Of a stretch of 64,000 bases of DNA, positions 27,455-37,853 are shown piece after piece. Below the pieces are notes generated by a model. The model saw only the letters and a list, made by a program, of their open reading frames with translations. It searched no databases and was not told where the DNA came from. Within the stretch, counting starts at the first letter, position 1; the number at the start of each line of letters is the position of its first letter. This DNA is from Rossellomorea marisflavi. Lineage in GTDB: Bacteria > Bacillota > Bacilli > Bacillales > Bacillaceae_B. Where the stretch lies: assembly GCA_003667865.1 (NCBI GenBank), contig CP033051.1, positions 3,126,501-3,190,500 of the forward strand, in the 5' to 3' direction. Position numbers and translations under genes: made by a program.

Positions 27455-30094
27455 ATGGCACAATATACACCTATGATACAGCAGTATTTAGGGATCAAGG
27501 CAGATTTTCAGGATGCCTTTTTATTTTTTCGTTTAGGGGATTTTTATGAGATGTTCTTTGATGATGCCATTAAAGCATCACAAGAGCTTGAGATTACATT
27601 AACAAGTCGAGACGGTGGTGGAGAAGATCGTATACCCATGTGTGGGGTACCGTACCATTCTGCACCCAATTATATAGAGCAATTAATAGCAAAGGGCTAT
27701 AAGGTAGCAATTTGCGAACAAACAGAAGATCCAAGACAAGCAAAGGGTGTTGTACGACGAGAGGTTGTACAGTTAATTACGCCTGGTACGGTCATGAATG
27801 AAAAGGGATTACAAGATAAAGAGAATAACTATATAAGTTCTCTATCACAGTTTGCTGACGGTACATTCGGACTTGCTTATAATGATCTATCTACTGGTGA
27901 AACAAAAGTAACGCTGATTTCAAAGGTTGATGATGTCGTAAACGAGCTTTCAACTCTTCGTTCCAAAGAGGTTGTTGTTCATCCGAATTTCAATGAAGAA
28001 TTAAAACAACGTTTCATAGAGCGCTTAGACATCACGTTATCCTATGAAACGGAAGCAGCTCCGACTGAGAACTTTCAGCTTTTATTGATAGATTTAAAGC
28101 AGGATAAACTAATTGAAACATCATCTCGCTTGTTTCATTATTTGTTCAGAACACAGAAAAGAAGCTTAGATCATTTACAGAAGGCTGAAACCTATCAAGT
28201 CCATCACTATATGAGAATGGACTATTATTCGAAAAGAAACTTAGAACTAACTGAAACAATACGTTCAAAAGGCATGAAGGGCTCACTATTCTGGTTGTTA
28301 GATGAAACGATGACCGCAATGGGTGGACGTATGCTAAAGCAGTGGATTGAACGTCCGCTGATCAATAGAACAGACATTGAACAACGTCACGAGAAGGTTG
28401 AAATTCTACAACATCATTTCTTTGAAAGAGAAGAGCTTCGTGAGCGCTTAAAAGAAGTGTATGACTTAGAACGACTTGCAGGAAGAGTGGCATTTGGAAA
28501 TGTTAATGGTAGAGATCTGATTCAGTTGAAAAAATCGCTTCAACAAGTTCCGTACATTGAAGAGATTACAAATAGGCTGCAAGCACAAGGCATGCTCTCA
28601 ATGAATGATCGTCTCGATGCTTGTGAGGAATTAACCGATCTCTTAGAGCAAGCCATTGTGGACAATCCTCCGATTTCCGTGAAAGAAGGCAATATCATAC
28701 AGGATGGTTACAATGCTGAGCTTGATCAATACCGAGACGCAAGTCGGAACGGAAAAACGTGGATTGCTCAGCTTGAGAAGCAGGAACGTGAGAAAACCGG
28801 TATCAAATCGTTAAAAATCGGTTACAACCGTGTGTTTGGCTATTATATTGAGGTAACTAAAGCAAACATTCATTTGCTTGAAGAAGGTCGCTATGAGCGA
28901 AAACAAACGTTAACCAATGCGGAACGCTATATTACACCAGAGTTAAAAGAAAAGGAATCGTTAATCCTTTCAGCAGAAGAAAAAAGCGTGGACCTTGAAT
29001 ACGAATTGTTTTTAGGTATTCGTGAGCGTGTAAAGGAATACATTCCAAGGCTTCAAAAATTAGCAAAATCAGTGAGTGAGCTTGATGTCCTCCAATGCTT
29101 TGCCACCGTTAGTGAGAAGCGTCACTATTCGAAGCCTACCTTTAATGCAGAGCGTAGAATTGTTCTAAAAGAAGGTCGTCACCCCGTCGTGGAAAAGGTG
29201 ATGGGTGCTCAAGAATACGTTCCAAATGATTGTTACATGGATCAGGAACGAGAAGCTCTTCTTATTACAGGGCCTAACATGTCTGGTAAAAGTACGTATA
29301 TGAGACAGCTTGCTCTTACCGCAATCATGGCACAAATCGGCTGCTTTGTTCCAGCAAAAGAAGCTTCTTTACCTATCTTTGATCAAGTATTTACACGCAT
29401 TGGTGCAGCAGATGATTTAATTTCTGGTCAAAGTACATTCATGGTAGAAATGCTTGAGGCAAAAAATGCGATTACGAACGCAACAGAAGATAGCTTAATC
29501 CTTTTTGATGAGATTGGTCGTGGAACGTCTACCTACGATGGAATGGCATTGGCACAAGCAATCATCGAATACATTCATGAACATATTGGAGCAAAAACAT
29601 TATTCTCAACACATTATCATGAGTTAACGATTTTAGACGAAGAGCTTGCTCGATTAAAAAACATTCATGTAAGTGCAGTCGAACACAATGGCAAGCTAGT
29701 TTTCCTTCATAAAATTAAAGAAGGTGCAGCAGATAAGAGTTATGGAATTCATGTTGCAGAATTAGCAGAGCTTCCAAAAGCTCTTATTCATCGAGCAAAT
29801 GAAATTCTTTTAAAGCTAGAAGCGAAAGAAGGAACGCATGTAGCTATTTCTCGCCCTGAAATAGCAAGTACAAAAGAGGAGCAACCACTCGTCGTGTCCG
29901 AAAAACAAAAGACAAAAGAGGACGATGATTTACAGCTCTCCTTTTTCCAAGCAGAACAAGCGAAATCTGAACAACCACTACCATCAAAGCATAAAAAGCT
30001 ACTTGATGAGTTAAAAACGTTAGATATTTTAGAAATGACACCATTAGACGCGATGAATACACTTTATGATTTACAAAAACGGTTAAAGAAATAA
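27455..30094 (+). CDS. mutS: DNA mismatch repair protein MutS
   Basis: 879 residues, the normal size. N-terminal mismatch-binding domain with the Phe-x-Glu region ([13 protein letters not shown]), clamp and lever regions, Walker [10 protein letters not shown] (about residue 606), Walker [17 protein letters not shown] (about 684), then STHYHEL. It ends with a helical C-terminal segment after a QLSFF motif, which in Bacillus MutS overlaps the beta-clamp binding region. MutS recognises mismatches and recruits MutL. ATG at 27455 with GGAAGGG about 13 bases upstream, a rather long spacing. mutL starts 36 bases downstream, so they form one operon. Confidence 0.98.
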   Translation: MAQYTPMIQQYLGIKADFQDAFLFFRLGDFYEMFFDDAIKASQELEITLTSRDGGGEDRIPMCGVPYHSAPNYIEQLIAKGYKVAICEQTEDPRQAKGVVRREVVQLITPGTVMNEKGLQDKENNYISSLSQFADGTFGLAYNDLSTGETKVTLISKVDDVVNELSTLRSKEVVVHPNFNEELKQRFIERLDITLSYETEAAPTENFQLLLIDLKQDKLIETSSRLFHYLFRTQKRSLDHLQKAETYQVHHYMRMDYYSKRNLELTETIRSKGMKGSLFWLLDETMTAMGGRMLKQWIERPLINRTDIEQRHEKVEILQHHFFEREELRERLKEVYDLERLAGRVAFGNVNGRDLIQLKKSLQQVPYIEEITNRLQAQGMLSMNDRLDACEELTDLLEQAIVDNPPISVKEGNIIQDGYNAELDQYRDASRNGKTWIAQLEKQEREKTGIKSLKIGYNRVFGYYIEVTKANIHLLEEGRYERKQTLTNAERYITPELKEKESLILSAEEKSVDLEYELFLGIRERVKEYIPRLQKLAKSVSELDVLQCFATVSEKRHYSKPTFNAERRIVLKEGRHPVVEKVMGAQEYVPNDCYMDQEREALLITGPNMSGKSTYMRQLALTAIMAQIGCFVPAKEASLPIFDQVFTRIGAADDLISGQSTFMVEMLEAKNAITNATEDSLILFDEIGRGTSTYDGMALAQAIIEYIHEHIGAKTLFSTHYHELTILDEELARLKNIHVSAVEHNGKLVFLHKIKEGAADKSYGIHVAELAELPKALIHRANEILLKLEAKEGTHVAISRPEIASTKEEQPLVVSEKQKTKEDDDLQLSFFQAEQAKSEQPLPSKHKKLLDELKTLDILEMTPLDAMNTLYDLQKRLKK

Positions 30095-30130
30095 TAGCCA
30101 GCTTCCCGTTTGATAAAAAGGGGTGATTCT

Positions 30131-32041
30131 ATGGGGAAAATCAGACAATTAGATGATGCACTGTCTAATAAAATTGCAGCAGGTGAGGTAGTTGAACGTC
30201 CTGCATCTGTTGTAAAAGAGCTAGTAGAAAATGCGATTGATGCGAATAGTACAGTTATCGAGATTCATATTGAGGAAGCAGGGTTAACATCGATTCGGAT
30301 TATTGATAATGGTGATGGCATTGAATCCGATGATGTGATTACAGCCTTTCAACGTCATGCAACAAGTAAAATAAAGGACGAAAATGACCTGTTCCGAATT
30401 AGAACCTTAGGCTTCCGTGGAGAGGCATTACCAAGTATTGCCTCTGTCTCTCTTTTTGACCTCAGAACGAGTACAGGGGACGGACCTGGTACGTATATTC
30501 AGCTTGAGGGTGGCCAAATCAAAACTCATGACCAATCTGCTTCTCGAAAAGGGACGGATATTACAGTACAGAACCTATTTTTTAACACACCTGCACGTCT
30601 AAAATATATGAAGACGATTCACACAGAGCTTGGAAACATAACAGACGTTGTCAACCGTATGGCACTATCCCATCCAGAGGTATCGATCAAACTGCTTCAT
30701 AATGAGCGAGTGCTCTTGCATACAAGTGGGAACGGGGATGTGCATCAAGTTCTTGCAGCCATTTACGGGATCCAAATTGCAAAAAAGATGGTACCTATTC
30801 ATGCGAATTCATTAGATTTTTCGATAAATGGCTTTGTATCTCTCCCAGAAATTACGCGTGCTTCTCGTAACTATATTTCTACTATGATCAATGGTCGATT
30901 TATCAAAAACTATGCCCTTGCGAAAGCTATTGGAGAGGGGTATCATACCTTGCTTCCAATCGGCCGTCATCCGATTGTATTATTGAATATTGAAATGGAT
31001 CCCATTCTTGTCGATGTCAATGTTCATCCATCTAAAATGGAGGTACGATTAAGTAAAGAACAAGAACTGAATCAATTAGTGACGTCAGCGATTCGAGATG
31101 TTTTTAAAGGGAAGGAACTCATACCTTCAGGAGGAGCGCCTTCTGTTAAAAGGGAAAAAGATACCTCGGAGCAGGCTTCTTTTGAACTCGACCATGTACC
31201 ACAAAATGCTATACATTCATCATCAACCGAGCAACCAAAACGTGCATCTTCCTATACACGAGAAACATTACTACCACGTGAAGAAATGAAAAAGCTATAT
31301 GATTACGAAGAAACACCAACCTTTTCACTTTCTGAAGAATCTGTACAACAGACAAAAGGCGTGGATGAGTTCGAACACTTGGACACGACAAATTTTGTTA
31401 GTGAACCAGTTGAGGAGGTTCCGGCTCAACATACCGAGGAACCAAGAGATCAAGGAACACGTGTACCACCGTTCTATCCAATTGGCCAAATGCACGGTAC
31501 CTATATCCTTGCACAAAATGATCGTGGTCTTTACCTAATTGATCAACATGCTGCACAAGAACGAATTAAATATGAGTTTTTCAAGGAAAAGGTAGGAGAA
31601 GTTGAGAAAGAACTTCAAGAATTACTCGTACCGCTAACGCTAGAATATTCAACAGATGAAGCCATAAAAATTCGAGAAAATCAAGACGGCTTAGAAGAAG
31701 TAGGCGTGTTCCTAGAGGAATTTGGGCTAAATAGCTTTATTGTTCGCGCGCACCCTCAATGGTTTCCAAAGGGCGAGGAGCAGCAAACAATTGAAGAAAT
31801 GATTGAACAAGTTCTTCAAATGAAAAAGGTTGATATTAAAAAGCTTCGTGAAGAAGCAGCGATTATGATGAGCTGTAAAGGATCAATCAAAGCCAATCAC
31901 TATTTACGTCATGAAGACATTCAAGCATTATTAGATGAATTGAGACAAACAACCGATCCATTTACATGCCCACATGGACGTCCAATCATTGTTCACTTTT
32001 CAACCTATGAAATGGAAAAGATGTTTAAGCGTGTTATGTAA
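30131..32041 (+). CDS. mutL: DNA mismatch repair endonuclease MutL
   Basis: 636 residues. GHKL ATPase motifs: [21 protein letters not shown] and [14 protein letters not shown] Ser/Glu-rich linker (about 345-450) precedes the C-terminal endonuclease domain with the metal-binding [12 protein letters not shown], plus [10 protein letters not shown] and CPHGRP zinc-site motifs. This marks it as a nicking MutL, as expected in Firmicutes lacking MutH. ATG 30131 follows AAAAGGGGTGA. An upstream in-frame TTG at 30110 is not preceded by a ribosome binding site. Second gene of the mutSL operon. Confidence 0.98.
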   Translation: MGKIRQLDDALSNKIAAGEVVERPASVVKELVENAIDANSTVIEIHIEEAGLTSIRIIDNGDGIESDDVITAFQRHATSKIKDENDLFRIRTLGFRGEALPSIASVSLFDLRTSTGDGPGTYIQLEGGQIKTHDQSASRKGTDITVQNLFFNTPARLKYMKTIHTELGNITDVVNRMALSHPEVSIKLLHNERVLLHTSGNGDVHQVLAAIYGIQIAKKMVPIHANSLDFSINGFVSLPEITRASRNYISTMINGRFIKNYALAKAIGEGYHTLLPIGRHPIVLLNIEMDPILVDVNVHPSKMEVRLSKEQELNQLVTSAIRDVFKGKELIPSGGAPSVKREKDTSEQASFELDHVPQNAIHSSSTEQPKRASSYTRETLLPREEMKKLYDYEETPTFSLSEESVQQTKGVDEFEHLDTTNFVSEPVEEVPAQHTEEPRDQGTRVPPFYPIGQMHGTYILAQNDRGLYLIDQHAAQERIKYEFFKEKVGEVEKELQELLVPLTLEYSTDEAIKIRENQDGLEEVGVFLEEFGLNSFIVRAHPQWFPKGEEQQTIEEMIEQVLQMKKVDIKKLREEAAIMMSCKGSIKANHYLRHEDIQALLDELRQTTDPFTCPHGRPIIVHFSTYEMEKMFKRVM

Positions 32042-32044
32042 AGA

Positions 32045-32080
32045 AAGGAGAATGCTTTTGAAAAGGCATTCTCCTTGTTG
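32045..32080 (+). terminator. mutSL terminator
   Basis: Perfect stem AAGGAGAATGC / GCATTCTCCTT with a roughly 10-base loop. The T-tract is weak (TTGTTGTATTG). Confidence 0.75.
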
Positions 32081-32107
32081 TATTGTAGAATATCTTGAGT
32101 CACTGGT

Positions 32108-32329
32108 TTAAAAAGTAGGTAATTGATCTAAGTTATTAGTAGGATCTCCGTCCGCATTACTTCGGAGATGGGGTTCGCCATCTCGACCAGTGAACACATT
32201 GACATTTTCAAGCTCACCGTTTTGAGCCATTTGTTGTGCAAGCTTATAATCAACAACCTCGCCAGAAGATAATTTTAATTCTACAATATCTCCTTCACCG
32301 TTTTTTCTTACAGCTACAATTTGTTGCAT
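32108..32329 (-). CDS. DUF3892 family small protein
   Basis: 73 residues. IVAVRKNGEGDIVELKLSSGEVVDYKLA, GELENVNVFTGRDGEPHLRSNADGDPTNNLDQLPTF: the RSN-D-NNLD-LPTF ending is the hallmark of DUF3892, a small soluble family common in Bacillaceae and of unknown function. AAGGAG lies about 10 bases before the ATG on the minus strand. Convergent with mutL; the mutSL hairpin may serve both. Confidence 0.88.
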   Translation of the reverse strand: MQQIVAVRKNGEGDIVELKLSSGEVVDYKLAQQMAQNGELENVNVFTGRDGEPHLRSNADGDPTNNLDQLPTF

Positions 32330-32518
32330 GTTTTCCCAACTCCTTTCTTGTTACTTAGCATGAACGACCTATCAGGAAATTATGTTTGTTTTAATGAAAT
32401 TTATATAGATTAAGCACACATTTCTGAGGGGTGTTCAAAAAATTGTCAAGAATCAATTCTGGAAAATTGGGTTCAAAATGTATCAACTTGTCCATATTAA
32501 GAGACGGGAGGGAATTGT

Positions 32519-32938
32519 ATGGTATCATTTCGAGGAGATGCACATAGATTTTATTTGAAATTAAAAGCCAAGAACGGAAACAAGCAAGAGATAGATGAAT
32601 TAAAGGAATTGAAAGAAATAACGGATATCATGTCTTTTTATGAAATGCTACCAACCTCAGGATTAAAAAAGGTGAAATTCTACCTGCAAAAAGAATTTAA
32701 TGGAACAGGAGCCATTCCTTTATTGATTACGGCAGTACCATGGCTTCTTTTTATTTTTTCTAAACCATTGTTAGAGTGGTTATTTAAAGGCGGGAGATTA
32801 TGGATGATATTTGTCCTTATCTATATCACGTTACTCCTAGCCGGAGTCATTTTGCATTTTCGTGAAAGAGCTTGGGCCAAGACTCACTTAGTAATCATTG
32901 AGGATATTTTAGAGGAACGAAAAAAAGAGAGTGAATGA
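32519..32938 (+). CDS. LETM1-like small membrane protein, hypothetical
   Basis: 139 residues. A charged N-terminal half (KLKAKNGNKQEIDELKELKEI) is followed by two hydrophobic segments (about 71-88 IPLLITAVPWLLFIFSKPLL; about 95-115 MIFVLIYITLLLAGVILHF) and a charged tail. No family is assigned with confidence. GGGAGGGA precedes the ATG. The last codons overlap the left arm of its own terminator. Monocistronic and placed between mutSL and a GNAT gene; the context is uninformative. Confidence 0.7.
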   Translation: MVSFRGDAHRFYLKLKAKNGNKQEIDELKELKEITDIMSFYEMLPTSGLKKVKFYLQKEFNGTGAIPLLITAVPWLLFIFSKPLLEWLFKGGRLWMIFVLIYITLLLAGVILHFRERAWAKTHLVIIEDILEERKKESE

Positions 32939-32960
32939 TATTCAATGTCACTCTCTTTTT
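32922..32960 (+). terminator. Terminator overlapping the 3' end of 32519-32938
   Basis: AAAAAGAGAGTG / CACTCTCTTTTTT perfect stem with a 15-base loop that contains the gene's stop codon. Confidence 0.9.
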
Positions 32961-33202
32961 TCTGTATACTTAACTTCTATTTCGTACTTTTCATTAGTGT
33001 TATCTGGTTGATATCTTTCTGCTAGCACTATGATACATAAATGATATCATATTTATAGTTGATTGATAGCTTGTTATTATGAGATTCGTAGAATGTGAAT
33101 TTCTGTCATCATCTATATTTCACCCTTCAACTCTAGTAAACTTTTGTTATAGATTACCAAAAGTTGAATGCGAAGAAAAGGATTGCAATAGGAGGATAAT
33201 GT

Positions 33203-33946
33203 ATGGAAAATCATGCTCTTCAGAATATAGTAGAAAAAGTAAAGCTTATTGAGGGAAATGATTATATCACCATTGAGCAGACTCATAATTTAAACACGTC
33301 TGAGATGTTATTCTTGATAAAGAATCTAAAAGATGATTTAATTTTTCAGAATAAGAAAACAATAACACTTTTAGTTGATCATCTATTTCCTTACTCGGTT
33401 GATGAAACTCTAGTTCAAAAAGGGTTCAAGCTTCATGATACATTTATTTTAGTGAAGCATAATCTAGTCGAATTAGATCAAAATCCTGCAATATTTACTT
33501 TTTTATCAATAAATGATGTTTCCTCGAATATATTTTTAGATAAGTGGTCTAAAGTCATGCAAGGCTCCTTGAATGCTTCTTCTACGTTTACAATTGAAGA
33601 GCATTTTCAAAGTGTTCAATCTGAACTAGGAACTATGTATAAAGATTCCTACATACTTGCTTATGAAGGAGATCAATGTGTCGGGGGTGTAATGCCTCAT
33701 ATTGAACCAGGAACAGAAGCAGAAGGGCGTTTATTTTACTTTGGATTGCTACCTGAAGTTCGGAGTAAGGGAAAGGCTCGGCTTTTACATTTACAAGCCC
33801 TGCATTATTTGAAGGACCACTTTCATGCAGATTACTATATTGGAGGGACAAGTACTGCAAATGTCCCGATGCAAAAGGTATTTAAGCACAACAAATGCGA
33901 GATTGTTGAGAAGCATCGAGTCTATAAATGGATAAAAGGTGACTAG
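33203..33946 (+). CDS. GNAT family N-acetyltransferase
   Basis: 247 residues. The acetyltransferase fold is in the C-terminal half: GDQCVGGVMPHIEPGTEAEGRLFYFGLLPEVRSKGKARLLH corresponds to strand beta4 and the acetyl-CoA loop (R-x-x-G-x-A, here RSKGKA). It ends with YIGGTSTANVPMQKVFKHNKCEIVEKHRVYKW, the usual GNAT terminus. The N-terminal 120 residues are a degenerate domain. Substrate unknown. AGGAGG 7-8 bases before the ATG. Monocistronic. Confidence 0.82.
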   Translation: MENHALQNIVEKVKLIEGNDYITIEQTHNLNTSEMLFLIKNLKDDLIFQNKKTITLLVDHLFPYSVDETLVQKGFKLHDTFILVKHNLVELDQNPAIFTFLSINDVSSNIFLDKWSKVMQGSLNASSTFTIEEHFQSVQSELGTMYKDSYILAYEGDQCVGGVMPHIEPGTEAEGRLFYFGLLPEVRSKGKARLLHLQALHYLKDHFHADYYIGGTSTANVPMQKVFKHNKCEIVEKHRVYKWIKGD

Positions 33947-34028
33947 GAAAGGGAAGTCAATATAACCAAATATGTTAAAAGAATATGGTAGACTAAAAGT
34001 ACTATTTTTGTAGATGGAGCTGAGAGAC

Positions 34029-34880
34029 ATGGAGAAAAAGATTGCATGGGTAACAGATAGCTCAATTCTTCTACCAAAACAAGCAGAAGATATTGAGGAT
34101 GTATTCGTTATTCCATTAACGATAATCTTTGGGGAAACGGAATATGCTGATGGAGTTACCATCCATTCAGATGAGCTTTACGAGAAAATCGAAACAGAAC
34201 GAGAATTACCTAAAACAAGTAGGCCACCAATTGATCAATTAGTAACGATTTATAACGAACTATCGTTACAATACGATGTTATTTATTCGATACATGCATC
34301 AAATCATTTAAGTGGTACATATGAGAGTGCTGTATTAGCTGCTAGACAATGTGCTGTGAAAGTGTATCCGATCGACTCACTTTCTACTAGCTTTGGAGTT
34401 TCATATCTAATTGAAAAAGGCAAAGAGTGGATTGGTGCCGGTATTAACTTTGATGAAGTGTTTGAAAAAATTGAAACGTTAAAAAAGAAAGCAAGAGCCT
34501 ACATGATTCCAGGGTCATTGAAGCAATTATTAAAAGGTGGCCGTATAACAGGCTATCAATATCTACTCGGAAATGCCCTTAATATAAACCCAATTCTAAC
34601 GTTTATTGATGGAAAAGCTGAGCCTTATAAAAGAGTGAGAACAAGAAAAAAGGCTGAGAATAAAATTTTGGAGAATATGATAGAATCCCTTAAGGCAAAA
34701 AGAACAAATCAATTCTTCCTTTCCCATTCCTGTGAGCAATCACGTTTTGAAGAGTGGGAGAACAGGCTTAAGCAATTTTCACAGGAAGTTCGAATTCGAA
34801 TCAATCCTCTAAGTAGTGTATTAGGGGTTCATGGTGGGGAAAATTCCATACTTGTTATGTGGTATGATGACCAAGAGTAA
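34029..34880 (+). CDS. DegV family fatty-acid-binding protein
   Basis: 283 residues. Typical DegV features: IAWVTDSSILLPK at the start, PLTIIFGETEYADG, the SRPP motif (TSRPPIDQL), IHASNHLSGTYESA and GGRITGYQYLLGNALNINPIL. DegV/FakB proteins bind fatty acids for phosphorylation by FakA. ATG 34029 is preceded by GGAGCTGAGAG; the ATG at 34014 lies within this site and is less likely. Monocistronic with a strong terminator. Confidence 0.93.
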   Translation: MEKKIAWVTDSSILLPKQAEDIEDVFVIPLTIIFGETEYADGVTIHSDELYEKIETERELPKTSRPPIDQLVTIYNELSLQYDVIYSIHASNHLSGTYESAVLAARQCAVKVYPIDSLSTSFGVSYLIEKGKEWIGAGINFDEVFEKIETLKKKARAYMIPGSLKQLLKGGRITGYQYLLGNALNINPILTFIDGKAEPYKRVRTRKKAENKILENMIESLKAKRTNQFFLSHSCEQSRFEEWENRLKQFSQEVRIRINPLSSVLGVHGGENSILVMWYDDQE

Positions 34881-34887
34881 CAAAAAC

Positions 34888-34920
34888 AGATCAAAGCAGT
34901 TGTTGCTTTGGTCTTTTTTG
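34888..34920 (+). terminator. Terminator of degV-family gene
   Basis: AGATCAAAGCA / TGCTTTGGTCT stem with a GTTG loop and six Ts. Confidence 0.92.
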
Positions 34921-35041
34921 TCTGGATTTCCTTCCCTACAATAAAATTTGTAAATTTTTTTGTGTTTTCATTATCGGACAAAGCCCTAGTTGCATATGGT
35001 ATTGATGGACTAGAAAATAAAAAATAGGGAGAGGTTGTCCA

Positions 35042-35875
35042 ATGTTTTACCACATTAAAGAACTTCAGTACGATGCAAAGCCGACTCGTCCTGATCCGAT
35101 ATTTGCTAAGAAGATGCAAGAAATTTTAGGTGGGCAATACGGGGAAATCTCAGTAATGATGCAATACTTATTTCAAGGATTTAATAGTCGAGCAGACGCC
35201 AAATATAAGGATTTACTTTTAGACATAGGTACGGAAGAAATTGCTCATGTTGAGATGCTTGCAACCATCATTGCTCGTTTGTTAGACAATGCTCCAGTAA
35301 AGGATCAAGAAGCAGCATATGCTAGTGATCCAGCTGTTGCCGCGATTATGGGTGGCATGAATCCACAACATGCGATTGTAAGTGGACTTGGCGCTATGCC
35401 TGTAGATAGTGTTGGAAACCGTTGGACAGCATCTTACATCGGCGCTAGTGGAAACCTAATGGCGGACTTCCGTGCTAACCTAACAGCGGAATCAATGGGA
35501 CGATTACAAGCGGTACGATTATATGAGATTGCAGAAGACCCAGGTGTAAAGGATACCTTATCTTTCCTCATCGCACGTGATACAGCTCACCAAAATCAAT
35601 GGGCTGCAGCAATTGCAGAATTAGAAGCTCGTGAAAACGATATTGTCGTACCAACAACATTTCCACGTAGCTTAGAAAAACAAGAAGTGTCCTATGACTT
35701 ATACAATCTTTCTCGTGGTGAAGCAAGCAAAAAAGGAAGATGGGCAAGTGGCCCGAGCTTAGATGGTCGCTCAACATTCAAATATGTTGCCCAACCAGTA
35801 CCATTCGGTCCAAAACCATTCCTAATCCCAGCACCATTATATATCCATGACACACTACCACCGATGATGAAATAA
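35042..35875 (+). CDS. Manganese catalase
   Basis: 277 residues, ferritin-like di-manganese catalase. Ligand-bearing helices are visible: GGQYGEISVMMQYLFQGFN, GTEEIAHVEMLATII (ExxH), NLTAESMGRLQAVRLYE and RDTAHQNQWAAAI. It converts hydrogen peroxide to water and oxygen. In Bacillus such proteins (YdbD/YjqC, CotJC) occur in vegetative stress response and on spores; CotJC is shorter, so this full-size form fits the general catalase class. GGGAGAGG before the ATG. The last 30 codons are enriched for A or C at third positions, less strongly than in topB. Monocistronic. Confidence 0.92.
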   Translation: MFYHIKELQYDAKPTRPDPIFAKKMQEILGGQYGEISVMMQYLFQGFNSRADAKYKDLLLDIGTEEIAHVEMLATIIARLLDNAPVKDQEAAYASDPAVAAIMGGMNPQHAIVSGLGAMPVDSVGNRWTASYIGASGNLMADFRANLTAESMGRLQAVRLYEIAEDPGVKDTLSFLIARDTAHQNQWAAAIAELEARENDIVVPTTFPRSLEKQEVSYDLYNLSRGEASKKGRWASGPSLDGRSTFKYVAQPVPFGPKPFLIPAPLYIHDTLPPMMK

Positions 35876-35890
35876 TAATAGCGATCAATA

Positions 35891-35930
35891 AGCGACCACG
35901 GCTAATAATGCTGTGGTCGTTTTGTGTTTT
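35891..35930 (+). terminator. Terminator of the manganese catalase gene
   Basis: GCGACCACGGC / GCTGTGGTCGT stem with a TAATAAT loop, then TTTTGTGTTTT. Confidence 0.88.
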
Positions 35931-35974
35931 GATTGTTTTGTGTGTGTCGGATTTCTTTTTAAGAAGGTAATTCC

Positions 35975-36160
35975 AAGCGGACATTTATTCCGTTATTAGT
36001 GACAAAAAACGGTTCTTGAGGGGGGAAGCGGACATCTATTCCGTTATTCATGAATATAGTAACTGATTTCTTTCATTTTTTAGTAAATAACGGAACAGAT
36101 GTCCTTCAAGTCATAAAAGTTAATGAAAATACCTTAAATAGAGTACTAAATGTCCGCTTT
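35975..36160. repeat. AAGCGGACAT interspersed inverted repeat, copy 1
   Basis: AAGCGGACATTTATTCCGTTATT at 35975 and again at about 36027, AATAACGGAACAGATGTCC at about 36085 (inverted), and AAATGTCCGCTTT at 36148-36160 (inverted). A roughly 185-bp AT-rich palindromic unit without coding capacity, placed between two gene terminators. A related unit is at 42715. Confidence 0.8.
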
Positions 36161-36224
36161 AAACGGATTTTACTGGGTAGAATGGCTGTTTGTTTTTAAA
36201 AGTATATCATGTTGAAATTACTAA

Positions 36225-36352
36225 GTTGCTTGGAACGGAAAATGCTTGACTCCTGCGGGACGTAGCGGGAATAGTGAGACCCGGGGTTTCATAACCACTG
36301 AAACGAAACCATCCACAGATGAAAGCTCACCACTCGCCCCGCGGAAAGCAAC
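36225..36352 (+). mobile_element. GC-rich MITE-like interspersed repeat, copy 2 (altered centre)
   Basis: Same ends as the element at 7011 (GTTGCTTGGAACGGAA ... CCCCGCGGAAAGCAAC) and the same left half (TGCTTGACTCCTGCGGGA, TAGCGGGAATAGTGAGACCC). The GAGCGAAGCGA core is replaced by sequence containing a GTTTCA / TGAAAC hairpin. Its right end lies 4 bases from the stop codon of the convergent permease gene. Confidence 0.8.
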
Positions 36353-36356
36353 GGAC

Positions 36357-37739
36357 TTAGTAATACTTAACCCCACCATCATCAGGCTTCTTCCATTTCT
36401 TTTTCACAATAAGACAAACCCCACCAATAACAGCAACAAAAATCAAGCTGACAAAAAAGCCAGGTCGAATTTCTTTTTCAAACAATGTCCCACTGATAGC
36501 CGCAACGATTAAAAATATTCCAAGAAATGCAAAAGTTTTATTCCATACAGTAAGTGACAGTTGCTTAAAGGATGCAAGAATGATGAATAACCAATTGTAT
36601 AGCAAAAGAATACCCGCCGCTGTCGTGATATACTCATAAATCTTACCTGGTAGTAGTAGTGCTGTAATTACAGACGCTAACAACCCTGTAGCTGCTAAAA
36701 GCATAGAAGGAAGGGGAAGGCTTTTGAATTTTAATTTTTTTGAAAAAACCTTTGGTGCGTCTCCATCCTTTGAAAGGGTGACGAGTAAATTTGTTACCCC
36801 AAATAATGCAGCAGTTAGCGTAGAAAAACCTGCAATGATAATAGCAGCATTAAACACATGCGGGAAAAAAGCTAAGTTATAATCGGCTAATGCTGTAACA
36901 AACGGGCTTTCTTCTTTATTAAAGGCATCAAAAGATACCATTGTAACGGCAAGTCCTAAGGAAAGTACATACACAGTAGTTAAACAGATTAACATAACCG
37001 ATCCTGCTTTTGGAGCATCTTCCTTATTTTTTAATTGCATGGCCATAATGCCAATAACCTCGATTCCTCCATAGGCATAGAACGCGTACATTAGAGAAGA
37101 CCAAAAGCCAGTAAACCCGTTAACAAATAGCTCATTAGATGATTTTGGAAAACCAGGGTTATTCGCATCACCGCTAATCATTCCAAAGAGTGCGGCACAT
37201 GCTAATATAATAAACATAATAATAGCTGCAAATTTCACAACGGCTAACACATCTTCTACCTTATCAAAGCCTTTAGTCCCAGTTAGGACAACAAAAATAG
37301 ATAATAAAGCATAAATGGCTGCAAAAATCCAAAGCGGAACGTCTGGAAACCAAAATTGTGTAAGAATCGATAAGGCAATTAATTGACTTCCCATCACCAG
37401 GACATTTGAAGACCAGTAATTCCATCCACAACTAAACTCTGCCCATTTTCCAAATGCCTTTCCTGCATAATAGCAAAACGAGCCTTCTTGTGGGTCTGCT
37501 GCAGTCATTTTTGCTAATACATTAAAGACGATATAAGTACCAAGAGCTGCTAGTAGGAAAGAAATGACGATTGAGGGACCCGTGATAGTAACACCTATAC
37601 TAGAACCAAGAAAATATCCTGTTCCAATTGTGCACCCAATCCCAATTAGTGATAAATGCCACCATTTCATATCTCCACTACTTGAGCCTTTGTTTGATGA
37701 TTGGCTATTTGTACCTGAAGCACAGCTTCCATTTGCCAT
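36357..37739 (-). CDS. APC superfamily amino acid permease
   Basis: 460 residues, about 12 transmembrane segments. After a hydrophilic Ser/Gly N-terminus comes the APC signature MKWWHLSLIGIGCTIGTGYFLGSSIGV, and the TM6-like GFWSSLMYAFYAYGGIEVIGI segment with conserved E. This places it with amino-acid/proton symporters (YbxG/AapA/GabP type); the substrate is not determined. AGGAGGAG before the ATG. The C-terminus is Lys/Asp-rich. Oddity: 25 of the 28 last non-Trp codons end in G or T, the complement of the A/C bias on the top strand seen in topB. It has no obvious terminator of its own before the repeat element. Confidence 0.9.
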   Translation of the reverse strand: MANGSCASGTNSQSSNKGSSSGDMKWWHLSLIGIGCTIGTGYFLGSSIGVTITGPSIVISFLLAALGTYIVFNVLAKMTAADPQEGSFCYYAGKAFGKWAEFSCGWNYWSSNVLVMGSQLIALSILTQFWFPDVPLWIFAAIYALLSIFVVLTGTKGFDKVEDVLAVVKFAAIIMFIILACAALFGMISGDANNPGFPKSSNELFVNGFTGFWSSLMYAFYAYGGIEVIGIMAMQLKNKEDAPKAGSVMLICLTTVYVLSLGLAVTMVSFDAFNKEESPFVTALADYNLAFFPHVFNAAIIIAGFSTLTAALFGVTNLLVTLSKDGDAPKVFSKKLKFKSLPLPSMLLAATGLLASVITALLLPGKIYEYITTAAGILLLYNWLFIILASFKQLSLTVWNKTFAFLGIFLIVAAISGTLFEKEIRPGFFVSLIFVAVIGGVCLIVKKKWKKPDDGGVKYY

Positions 37740-37814
37740 ATTCTCTCCTCCTTGACCCCGTTATTTTCTTACAAATGGCCAATTATTATGTATGAGTGGA
37801 GAGAGAAGTTAACG

Positions 37815-37842
37815 TAAAAAACCCTCATTCAGTGAGGGTTTA
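37815..37842 (-). terminator. Terminator of the GvpU-like gene
   Basis: AAACCCTCAC / GAGGGTTTTTT hairpin, read on the minus strand 12 bases after the stop of the gene at 37854. Confidence 0.85.
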
Positions 37843-37853
37843 AGTGGAAGTTT

